Assembly: GCA_033030425.1 (NCBI GenBank)
Contig: JAUFSD010000008.1
Span: 930,001 to 994,000 of the forward strand
Direction of reading: 5' to 3'
DNA: 64,000 bases
Source: Verpa conica
Lineage: Eukaryota; Ascomycota; Pezizomycetes; Pezizales; Morchellaceae
The position numbers were made by a program, and so were the translations under genes. Positions 48,139-59,551 of this stretch are shown here, piece after piece. The notes under the pieces were generated by a model. The model had not been told where the DNA came from. It saw only the letters and a list, made by a program, of their open reading frames with translations, and searched no databases. The number at the start of each line of letters is the position of its first letter. The first letter of the stretch is position 1.

Positions 48139-50006
48139 CTACAATTCATCTCTCACAATCTCCTTGCCATCCTTCTCCGCAGTTACCCCTTCAAAAGAGG
48201 CCCCCTTCTCGACTCCCCCACCACAGACCGCTGGAGTACCAACCTCAAACCTATAAACACACTTTTCCTCCTCCCTGACATCCCTTAGCTCATTAACTGC
48301 ACTACAGTATAGGCCCACATTGACGCTTCTCTTCGGGCCATTCCAGCACTGTTGGCCATTCTCGTGTTTCAATACCACCCCACTCAAGCCTTCATCGTGG
48401 GCCTCTTCCCACCCAGCATCGAAAAGGCTATGCGAGACCTCCTCGGTAGCTGTGTATTCTATCCTAACAAATTCACCAAGAGAAGTGCTGGAAGAGTCCT
48501 TGAGTGATTTCTGGTGAGCTTTTCCAAGGAAACAGAATTCATAGTTGTATTCGCCAAAATTAGCATTGATACACTCGCCCTTAAGAGGGCGGAAAACGTC
48601 GTTGTTGCCATAGGGCTTATCAAGATCCTCGTTAAGTGAGTCAAGGCGGGAACGGGTATCTTTCTCTTCTTTCTGGGCAGCAGTGAGGGCGTCACGGGCG
48701 GCGGTAATAGCTATGGTAATAGATTAGATTAATAGACAAGGATCATGAGGGGCAAAATTTATAGGTTACCTTTTGATTCTACACCAGGGATTTCGTTCTG
48801 GGGAGCTAGGATACCGTTCTCAACAAGCATCTGGCGGAGGTCACCGAGCTTCTCATGGACCCAGTCCTTGATACTCTCAGGAAGATAGGCCTCAAAGTTA
48901 TATACTATTCGCCATCTAAAATTAGAACCATATCCAAGTAGAGGGCCTAAGTAGGTCCCGAGAGCAGCAGGAACCTACAATCATCCTGCGCCTCATCACC
49001 TTCCGAAAATTCATCCCAATCAACAGGATCCTCTCCCAGAAGATCATCTAAATCTCTCTCCTCGGCATCGTTAGGTTTCACTGTGGTTTCTTCCTGGGCA
49101 AGATACTCCTCCCACGCTCTAACCGCAGTTTTAACACCCTCATCGTTAAAGTTTGGATTATAGCCTTCCTTCAATGCCGCCAAGATCCCCTCCGCCTTGG
49201 CTAACCTGTCAACCGCAATGTCTCTATCTTCTCTAACTTTCTCCAGAGCACCCCTCAATTCCTCAGCTCTCTCCTTAGCGACAGAAATTAAGACTCCAAC
49301 TTTACTACCTTCCTTTGGCTTCTTAATGATTCTATTCCTTTCGGCAGCTTCAGTCTCCTTTAAACTTCTCTCAAGTACCTGTACCCTCTTCACGATTCCC
49401 TCGATCTTCACCTCCGTAGCCTGCACATCACTCTCGAGCTCTCTTCTTAGTGTACTAGCTTTTCGGATGAGATCCATCCTCAACTTAATCCCATCGCTCC
49501 TCAACTTGTCTCGTTCCGCTTTAAGCTTCCGTGCAGCTTTCCCAATCTCTCCGCAACGATTCTCGCACTTGGTCCCACCGACGCCTGCATACTCGTCGCT
49601 CCCGTCACAGCAAATCTCGTAATCACAGATCCCATCATTAACGCGCGACAGTGGGAGATAGGCCGCAGTATGTTTTTCGTTACGGCAGTAGAAGCCCGGA
49701 ATAGAAAGGTTCTTGTGGGGAAGGTGCGCGCATGCGCTAGTACCAGGCTCATCGGAACCGTCGGGGCAGTCGCAGAAGTCGTCGTTAACCTGAGAGTGTG
49801 GGATGTTGATCTCAGGGTGCGTGAGACATGTGAACGTGCTTTCAGCAGACGCGGTATAAAGCTTTACATCTTTACCCCAGTGTTAGTTTGCCCCTTGTGA
49901 CTAAAGAAAAGAACCTCGTACCTTCGGGGGAGACACCCCTAGGGGCCGCGGCAATAGCCAACGACGCGCTCGACGAGAGTAGTAGCAGAAGATTATTCTG
50001 ACGCAT
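48139..50006 (-). CDS. GTB1: Glucosidase II beta subunit (PRKCSH family)
   Basis: Exons 50006-49922, 49869-48975, 48915-48770 and 48710-48139 give 565 residues. It has a signal peptide (NNLLLLLSSSASLAIAAA), then RGVSPEDVKLY, two LDLa-like repeats with acidic VNDDFCDCPDGSDE and VNDGICDYEICCDGSDE motifs, a long coiled coil (about 130-290), an acidic stretch DLDDLLGEDPVDWDEFSEGDE (in part) and a C-terminal MRH lectin domain (about 415-520: GECINANFGEYNYEFCFLG, QQCWNGPKRS, CVYRFEV). The protein ends RDEL, a retrieval signal of the KDEL class. It retains and activates the glucosidase II catalytic subunit in the ER. Intron 1 has an AAG acceptor; intron 2 has a weak donor (GTTCCT). Confidence 0.92.
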
Positions 50007-50649
50007 TGTTGCTTTAGGAGAATAGAGATCTGCTCAATTGAATGAGGACCGTGAGGTTAGTAGTGGTTGAGTTATAGTGGCCAGTTTGTTTAAATCCGGG
50101 GGAGTTACGGGAGAGTTTGAGACCTTAAGTAAATTGCAGTTATACATAGAATGCCGAGCCTCCAAAAGGCCACCTCAAAGCTTTAAGTTGAGCCTCCCCC
50201 TAACCCTACCCATGCAGGGATTATAAGCCGAGTATTGAACCATGTAAACCCTGGTACCCTATTTCTGCTTCAAGAGGGGGTGTCAGTTTCTCTTTCGATA
50301 TTTAAAAGACTTGCTATAAGATATATCCACTAATATAGCACTAAAACGAGACGCAACTTAACAAGGCGCCAAAAATGTAGAATGCACCTCACTAATTGGC
50401 AGAAGTATCTTGCAAGCTTAGATCACTTTTCTAATCTCATTCCTAAGCATCAATCAATTCTATCAGCGCCAAAGGCGCCTTGTCCTAATACAAGAGTCAT
50501 TGTCGAATGCCAAACCGATGGCTATTTCAAAGGCTGCGTCAGTCTACCGAGCCCCATACCGTGAAAGTAACAGCTGCCCACAACAAATCCCAATCTAGCC
50601 ATTACCCCGGCAAAAAGTCATTGGCACACCTACAGCATGTAACCCCGAC
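50007..50649. other. Spacer with a small inverted-repeat element
   Basis: 643 nt between two minus-strand genes, containing a perfect 10-bp inverted repeat at 50361-50370 and 50474-50483 (listed separately). No coding region is supported. Confidence 0.55.
50361..50483. repeat. Inverted-repeat element, possible MITE remnant
   Basis: Arms ACAAGGCGCC and GGCGCCTTGT are perfect inverse complements 103 nt apart and are flanked by TTA on the left and CCTAA on the right. A 123-bp unit with GC-rich arms in an AT-rich spacer resembles a non-autonomous DNA-transposon relic; only this copy is seen. Confidence 0.4.
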
Positions 50650-52931
50650 CTATACCCCTCTCTTCTCGTCCTCTCTTCTTTCTCTACTCCTACTCCTCTG
50701 ACTATTCTTCCTCACTCTCAGCTCCCTCTTCAGCTCCGTCAGTGTCGCCAAAATTTCCTGATACTCCTTTTCAGTCCTGGTCAATGGATCACTTTCCCTA
50801 TGCCCAAGTAATAGGGGCTGCCCAGACTTAATAGTAGTACCGGTTGGATGTAGCTTCGTTCCTGGATGTGGCGGTGAGTTAATAATTTTTGGGTTGGGGG
50901 AGTGAATCCGGGTTTCTAGTTTGGGAACATTGATATAGGAATAGTATTCTTTGGGGGGTGGGGGTGGCAGAATAAGACCATACTCAGGAGGTATGCTACT
51001 AGGGAATGGCCAGGATTTCTCAGAGCTTGAGTTATCAGCAAAGGAAGAGTCAGTAGAGGCAGAGGCCTGCCCTTCTCTTCCTACCCCTCCCTCTTCTTCA
51101 GAGCTAGAGGACCAAGGGAAATGGATTCTTGTGAGAGGGAGGGACTTGAATACAGTTTTAACCTTCCGAAGTTGATTCTTGACCCGAGAGGCGCCAACTG
51201 TGCTGTCGGAATTTGAATCAGACCCTCCAGGTTGTTTTCTTCTATGGCCGAGCAGTACTCTATTGAAGGAGAATGAAGATTCTGGGGAGATTGGAGTCGA
51301 GGGTGTTTCTATAGGAAATTGACGGAATAGTGTATCCTCAATATCAGACGTAGCCGGTACACTCGACTCATATATATCGTTACCATATAATAAATTTAGG
51401 GAGGTTGACTTCGGTGATACTTGTGGGGATACCCTTAGTCCTGGAGGCGATACTGACACATATCCCATCCCTGATGGCTCGTTAATAGTGTGAATACGGA
51501 GAAATTGATCACTTGCTTGAGTAACAGTCGCAGTAGTAGGCATCATCGAACCCGTCCTTCCGCCAACTTGAGGAAAAGCTAAAGTGCTTTGTTTAACCTC
51601 ATGGTAAACAGGAGGATGCCACTGGACTTCAGATTTAGACCTTGAATTCCAGCCTTCGAGATCCGATGAATCATCTGTGACATCCAAATCTATTTCTAGC
51701 TCTCTGGTTCCGTCTGTTAATGGCCCTCTGCTACCTAAATGATATTTGCTTGGGCCTGGAGATGAGATATCTGCAGAACTTCCATTCCCTGAGCTAAATT
51801 TGTTAGAGCCTGGAGACGAGGTATCAGTAGAATCATCCTGTCTGGTATTGCTGTATTCTGTATCTAGGCCCCTATCATCAAAATAATGCATCTTCTTCTC
51901 AGCACCCTTCGGTTTTGCCCTAGTTAAAGTCAAGAAAGACCTCCCACTTTTCCCAGATTGAGACTCAATACTTCGATTTCCTGATGATACCCCATTCTCC
52001 GGTTCAACCTGGTCTCTCTGATTTATTTCACCTTTAAAACCAACTAAGAACCTACTCTTTCTTACAGACTTCTCCCTCACCCTCTCTCGCTCCTGAGAAA
52101 CTCTTTTTCTCCTCCGTTCACTGATCTTCTCAACCAAAGCCATTTCTCGCCAAGGTTTCCAACCCCAGATACTAACTTCACTTGAATGGGGAGCATGATG
52201 TCCTTGAGCTACACTTCTGCTATAAACACTCTGATTTCGATTACCTGCAATCCGGATAGCAGCTATGGCTACCTGGCCACGATATACGAGGTTCTGAGCT
52301 TCATCGAAGGAAGATGAAGCGAGTGCTTCGGCATAACGCTGCGATAGGAAGGCAAACATCTACATGTTGAGAACAGAAGTAAGCATAGGCACAGCGTAAT
52401 TGCCAGTGAAATATAGCTAGTAGCTCGAAGAACCGTTTTCCAAACCTCTCTATATCGCAGTAGCTGTGCTGCTGATTCCCCCTCTGCAAAAAAAGCAGTT
52501 GAATTCCACAACGCATTTGCAATAGTCACCCTTACATTCGGGTTCTCGGCAGGCTCCGTTGATATTGACGAGTTGATAGCTTGTGAATATCGAGCTTGGG
52601 CGTCAGCGGCGGAGGAGCGAAGGGCAGCAATGCGGTTATGGATGCTCCCGAGAAGCGACCCCTCGTTCGTCGGTATGAAGTCGAGATTTGGGAGTCTTTG
52701 AGCAGGAGGATATAGATCACCCGTCTCTGGATATTGGATCTCGGTAGATTCGGCTTCTGGTAGAGACAGAACCGTAGACTCCCGGAGAGGATTGAAAACA
52801 ATGCCATAACTGTGAAGACCCTCAGATGAGCTAGAGTAGTTTGACGTTGTATTTGAAGAATTTATAGTTGTGTTAGAAGTACTTGATGCCTTGTTAGAGC
52901 TAGAGCTAGAATCAGAGCTCAAATCGGCCAT
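50650..52931 (-). CDS. Uncharacterised serine-rich protein, 731 residues
   Basis: Exons 52931-52446 and 52359-50650; the ATG at 52931 is the first in frame. The N-terminus is a low-complexity S/N/T run. A helical region follows (IHNRIAALRSSAADAQARYSQA in part, AAQLLRYREMFAFLSQRYAEAL across the junction, FDEAQNLVYRGQVA). The rest is disordered with many S/T-P sites, basic patches (KISERRRKRVSQERERVREK) and proline runs (LILPPPPPKEYY), ending in a short coiled coil (EKEYQEILATLTELKRELRVRK in part). The 86-nt intron was chosen because it gives a continuous helix; reading through it gives a hydrophobic segment and a stop. I recognise no family; a cytoskeletal or signalling scaffold is a guess only. 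Confidence 0.7.
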
Positions 52932-55900
52932 CTTCAATTAACCAGGGTATCTATAGGTTAGGTTCCACAATCAAAACAAAAAGAAGTAGCAAAGGGCAAG
53001 GCGTGGATAGAAATAATGACAGAGGTGTGAAGCTTTCTACTAGCATTATGTCAGATTTAAGTTGAGATGACCAAACTATTGTAGTTAGAGCAAAACAAAA
53101 ACGTTAATTTAGTCGCCAACGAATAGTTCCGAGTGATGTTTTATGATTACACATTAGAAGAGTATATGATAACACGAGTCAATCTGGCTCTTCAGATTCA
53201 TACCCCCACGATACTAAAGCTTTCCCAAACTCCTCTTAACATATGGTACCAATAATTGTAGCCATACCCTCGCAGCTTTGGGGGCCGTTGTAGAATAAAC
53301 GGAGCTAGGGTTTCAAATAGCTCTTCTAGGTCGTTCTATAATCCCATACCCACTAAAGTTGAAGAGAAGCGTCTACTAATAGCCCTCTACATTTAACCGT
53401 TTCTAGTCAGACAAAAACAGCTGATCTCCTTATAATGAGATTAGTACGCGCCAACACCGATGGCTGGAAACACTCATGGGCCAGAAGATCCGTAACATCC
53501 ACCCCAGGGATCTCACTGTCAATACACATCGAAATCATAAATATTTGATTCTTATTCGTGCCGCTCTAGCATCCAATGCTACCGACTGACCAACCCACAG
53601 CAGTCCCAGGGGATATTGCCGAGGTTACAACTTCAAAACTAGTACCCCAATGCGATCTAAGATCTCTAGCAACACATACATATGCATATCATCTCCAACC
53701 ATCATAAGAAGCTCCAGTCCCCTACAACTGTTATTAGCTAGAATATTTTAACTTTAATGGAATTTCCATTTTCCTATCCTGAAAATTCCACCAATTCTTT
53801 TATAGTTACATGACTAATATGGGCCTAGAACGAGTGATAATGCATGCTGCAACGTGTTCACTCCATTGTGGAAATGAATAACCGTAGGGCAGGAAGTAGA
53901 GGAAGGAGGCTGACATTGAGAGTAACGCTTGCTGTAATAACCTTCCTTACGGAGTAACCTTTGCCTCTATAATACCCGGTCTTTCTCACGACAAGTACAT
54001 GTAGGTATACACGGCCTGTGCGACTATCATAAACCATAGCCGATCCTTCGGCTTACAACGCCTGGGGAACGGCTGAGACGTCACAACTAAATGATTGTAC
54101 CCTGTTGACGTCAATAGCCATGAATATTGCAGCATTTAGCCGACCATACCGCCTTACTCTAGAGAAGCTATTTAGGCCTCTTGCACAACATTGGAAATGC
54201 CATTGCGTTGACTGGGGGTAACCCAAAACCTGTTTGCGGGTGATCGACGAGGTGATCGACAAGTTCCCCAAGCAACCGTTTCTGTAGTCTTTAAACTCGT
54301 TTAACGAATATCTGTCCTCTTCTCTTTCGATATTGTTGCGTCACGGTTAAGAACAGCTGTCAAAAATTACATGCAGTAGCGCTAGACAGATTTTGTACTA
54401 TTGTCTTCTGTTACACTCGAGTGATAGCCAGTGATCCTTTCCCGATGAATAGAAACTCCGTCATAATTGATAGCCATTGATGCAATAGGGTCTGATTGAA
54501 AGTGATTATTAAACTCATTGAGCAATGTAAATCGGCTCTAAATATTTTAGCTAGGCAATTTCGCTTTCTAGAGAGAGAAAAAATCGCCATTGAGGCGTTT
54601 TCTATGGAACAATTCCATCTTTTCTCGGGCCCTTAATTCATTTTATCGATAAGAGAATTTCGAGTGATGAAGTGTGAATGTTTGGAAATTTCGCGCACAG
54701 ATTTATATGTAGTAACACTAGCTAACGCCGAGGACATTAAAACTGGGTAGCTCGAGCCCCAACTGAACGACAGGCGGCGACACAGGGGTTATGAAGGCGT
54801 AACTATGTATGTATCTAGACCATTCTGGCCTTGTTTTTGTTTTTCCTACTTTGTTTTTTCTCCACAGGCTCCTTTCTTTCTTTTTTTTCTAAATCCAACC
54901 ACTCACAAAAACCCTAGCCCTGGCATACAGCTCGCGTGTGAGACCAATCTGAACCCCTGTAATTCCCCCACACCTCACCCCACCAACTGCCCCTGCCCCT
55001 GCACACCCGCCGCATCTTCCCTCCTCTCCTCCTCGTGTTCAAAACCAAGCGGACGTATATTTATGTGATGGTTCGCAAGGAAAGCCGATTGAAGCGCGCC
55101 TTGCGAACGCCAAAAATCCTCGCATAAGGAATCGTCCACACCCGCATAGTGTGACCCCGCTCAGAACAGCCAGGTCCATCCAGTCATCGAGTCGCCGGTA
55201 AGTCATTTTGCACATATGGTAAAGTATCCCCTCTTTCAAGATATATTAGTTGGCCAGCAGCTTCGTACATAGTCCACGCATGCGAATTCCGAACCCAGCC
55301 ACACACAATCGATACCGAAAATCGTTGATTTGCTAAATGCAGGAACCTCCGCCTATGCATCTCTGTGGTTGCTGGCCATGTAGCGTATGTACAGGGGTTG
55401 TGTCGGGCCGGTGGACGAACGAACGACCACAAATCATTAATGCAGCCTCATTCTGATACCGATATGATATTTCCCTGCGCACAACAGCAAGAGACGCAGG
55501 CATGCTGCACGCACGATGAATTGCGACACAGGCATACATGCCCGCACTAGGTACTCTACACAAGAGGGGGTTTCCATTTCTGCTTTTGAGTATTATTTTT
55601 TTGATGTCGGGGTTTTTGCATCCGTATCTGTGGTGCAGTCGCCGCCGGCAGCAGATGGCGATTATGTATCATCTAGGTACATATCCGCTTCTACCCAGGC
55701 GTGTGCCCGAGCAGGTCACGTGCCCAACAAACACCTCTGAGATTTGACGACGAGACTGTGTACATACAAGCAACCATAATTCTATCTAAATTCCAGAATT
55801 CTCAGCGAGTTGACCACGGCATGTGATATATCCTAGAAACACACCCTTCTCGGGGATGGGAAATAGTTTCCGGGGATTGATCATCACCGTGATTAACTTT

Positions 55901-58900
55901 GACCAAAGTTTCAAACGCAGCAATCGTAACCAAATCTAGCCAGACGAGCAGAATTCGCGCAACCACAAACCACAGACCACAAACCACAAAGAAAGCTGGT
56001 TGAGAGCCGAATTAACTATCGTCCAATCCAATCCAATCCATAAAATACAAGTACCACATGATTCATGCAACCACAGTAGGGTATGAAACGTATCTTATAC
56101 CGGAGGAACAGGTACAATTCAAGGCTATGGTTTAAATGAAGTACTGAGTGATATTTCTTACATAACTCTGGGGTATTGAGGGGAAAAGTTAATTATTGTA
56201 CCTTATATACATCTACTTTTGCGCGGTTGGGCTTGTTATACCTAGCCAAGGTTTGCTTACCTACATGTACGTATAGTACACTTCCTTAGCGAAATATCGG
56301 TTTTTCTGAACTTGAGCCTTGTTTCCGTCACGTGCCAGAGAGTAATGTTGGAGTCAGTATATTAAGGGTTCTTCTAGCCACTTCCTGTTCAGGAGCAGGT
56401 AGCCGAGGACGGTTCCTTCCGTGGCACACACTAAACGAACGTTTACTTTCTTCATTCTTTTTTTTAAAGTGCTTCTTTTCTTACCGAGGCTACGTGCAGT
56501 TTATGGTAGGGATTTTTGCATGCCACGGTTTGTCTGTGGTAAACACAGCCATATACCGAGATTTAGTACTTGTAAACACTCACTAGCCAGTCCTACATTA
56601 CAACTTTTCCTTCTTGTATCATGTAGTTTTGAATTCTAGAATTTTCTCATCAGTGGGGTTTTTCAGTAAATATTGTCTCGCCTGGTTTTATTTAAGAGTG
56701 GACCAATTCCCCCGCCGCTCATCTGCAATAATATTGTAATGGGAAGGATTTACCAATAGCTTATTGTTCTATATAGCCTCGGGATGGGCGAAACCCATAA
56801 AATTCCACGCTAGAAAAACCGTCCCGGGCAGCCGAAAATTACATTATTACACCATCGTCCCATAGTGGGGTAAGTTTCAACTACTAGAAATTATGTAATA
56901 CTAGAGCAGCCCATACTAGCTCATATGGCTTAGAATCATGACAGGGTAACGGTTCTCGCTTATGTTGCCTGGTTTTATGACCGCCCCGGGCCATTATTGG
57001 CTCTTGTAAATATTGTCAATTGGTACCTGGCTGACTGAAGGCGTTGAAGGATTCGAAGCCAATAGGAAACCCCTACGGGATCTTAAACTGGCCTTAGCCA
57101 TTTGCCTCTGACGACGACATCGCTTAGTTCAATGTTCATAAAACCAGTTTCTGTAATATAGCTATAGGAGATCATAATCCGATAGCAACTTTTTCACAAG
57201 TAGTATACGTATTCTTTTGGAATACTACTATTTTGTTAGATAATTTGCGCCGGGAACGCTAACAACACCAGGCTTTATTATTTTAAGAATTGAGTCTTTT
57301 CCCATATTTTATCAAGGTCTTTGTGGTTGATCTAGGAATTATATGGGGTGGCTTGCTTAGTAAACAGGTGCCTGAGTTTGTTATAGTCTATGGGCACCCG
57401 GGCTAAAACGCTTACGCGGTTGAAGAGGGTACAGCTAGTAGGTTCCAAATAGAGCGTCAGTTAGTATGTATGTATCTCCTGTTACAAACAGGTAGCTACT
57501 AGCAGGGCTACTATGTGCTAACAGCAAGGGATTTTAGACGGATACATTATTATAGGTACATAGTCTTATCCACTATGTATTCCCGCTAGCTCAAGGTTAG
57601 GGAGGGGTTCTTGATGCCCTAATGCTCTGATTGTGCGCACGGACAATAACGAGAAACGTCATATGCAACCCCCGGAACTGCTAAGTATAGATTACCAACA
57701 TTGACCTGAGTCTTTGATCCCAATACGGCTCTTTTGACGAATAGCCCTCTTCCGGGCTCAGGCCTCCTTCTTACTCTTTGGCTATTAGTAAATCTCACCC
57801 CTCACGCCTCAGTAGGCTTCTCCCTAGGTTCTAAATATCACTATCACTTTAAACCCTTCTACCAGTTAATTCAACAAGGACCCAGGCCGCGCAGTAAATA
57901 GTTTTCCTTCAACCCCGGCTGGCTAGGCCCATTAGTGCTGGAGGTGTATGTGTGTGGCTGAATGTCATGTAGTGACTGCGCTTACTTAATGGACGCCTCT
58001 TTTCTTCGTGCCTGGTTCCTGTGATCTTCGGAACCTTTACCGTTAGCCTCCACACCCTGGTGGCGAATTGGCTTACTAAAAGAGCAGAGAAACAGCCCCT
58101 TCGCAAGATATTCAGAGATTATGTGCCTGTGATCGCCGGGTCCTTTATCGGCAATCAGCCTCCACCCCGCTACTCGTGCTGGTATAGCCCACTTTCAGAG
58201 CTACATTGCGCATCCATCCATCCAACCACTTGATGCTCTCACCTTTCCCAGGCGCTGCTGCCGACTACATGTAGTTACTTATGACTTGTTGCGCTGTTGC
58301 TGATACAGCACCGGTAACATGCCTATTCTTCCTTGTTCCTGTTGACACTTTAGAGTTCTTCTCTCGTTCTCCTTGCCCCTCGTGCTGCTTTTGCAGGTAC
58401 ATGTAGTGTTCCCCCCCCTGTATTCGTAGGGTGCTGTCCTGGATCCCCGAGGATCACCCTCTCTATTTGATACAAATCGTCCCATCCATCATTGGCAATC
58501 ACTACCCAACACACGTACACCGTTTGACTGCCCTTGCTTGCTTGCTAGGTGCTAACCTGAGGGCCAAGTAGTAAAACCTCCCAGTTTGCCCCAAATACTA
58601 AAGCCCAAGTCGAGTCTCATGGACATTTTCTCTACTTCCCAAACCCTAAGCTACTTAGATATTACACCGGTGGTTTTCTCCATCCAACTCCCACATACAC
58701 CCAGATTATCCTGTAACTACGATCGACCCCCACACAAGTACCTCTAAGCCCAATAACCCACTGCCTGATGCTGCCGCTGCACCTAGAATAACATCCAGCC
58801 CCCTCTCCCAGCAACAGTAACAGCACAGACCAAGCGTGTCTTGCCAGGCTACCGCCGCTTATTACCCTACCCCTCTCCCACGCAGTCACCGACGATCAGG

Positions 58901-59551
58901 AACCCGTCTAGTCTCGCCTCTTCTTACAGAGCGGCCACCCCAACTCTTCCCCTCACCCTCTTACATCCTCTTCGCACTCTCTTGTGCTAACCCGTCCCCC
59001 CGTTCGTTGTCGCCTTTTCGATTAAGAGTGCTTCGTCGACTTTGGCAGAAATAAACTAGTTCACAGCTAGTCTCAGTCGTCTAGTCGCTGGCTGGTGTAT
59101 TTGTTGTCTTCCTGATCAAGACGGCACATCTCAGCTACATACCGCTTAAACAATCCTCAGACCTCTCGTACGGTCGAGTTTAATCTGTGATTGCAGCAAC
59201 TGCATCCCCCTGCATCGCTTGATCTGTCGCGCTCATCAAGTTCATCCAGTTTCCGTACCGGTGCTTCTTGCATCTAGTTTACATAGTAACTCTTTCTTTC
59301 GCCACCGAGAACAAGACAGGACAAGATTGCTGCGAGCCTCTCTCTCCTTGTGTGAGTGAGCGTTGGTCGTTCAGGTTCTGATAGGAAATCGGCGGCTCTC
59401 AACCCTGTTTGTTGGATCGAGCCGCATCGGCGCTTCACTAACAGTTGGCACCAAAAATACAAGACAACGACCTTCTCACTCTGCATCTCTCCCCCCCCCC
59501 CCTGGATCTTGAGCTGCTGCTTTCGATTCTTCTCTCATCGTGATATTTACG
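52932..59551. other. Large gene desert (6.6 kb)
   Basis: No supported gene. It holds TACATGTA copies at 53996-54003, 56262-56269, 58266-58273 and 58398-58405, two GACGTCA motifs near 54075 and 54105-54114, and CT-rich sequence from about 58800 to 59540 that probably is the promoter and long 5' leader of the zinc-finger gene. A 70-codon frame at 58021-58233 has a protein-like look but no recognisable family. Confidence 0.5.

Noticed and set aside
52269..52445. Transmembrane segment at the end of the first exon of the unknown minus-strand gene
   Set aside because: As primary annotation: it lies in what is best read as an intron. Kept only as a possible retention isoform.
57040..57075. GGATTCGAAGCC, resembling a tRNA B-box on the minus strand
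   Set aside because: No matching A-box or cloverleaf can be drawn at the right distance.
58021..58233. 70-codon plus-strand frame with a protein-like sequence
   Set aside because: Begins at a non-ATG codon, has no upstream exon that joins cleanly and matches no family I know.
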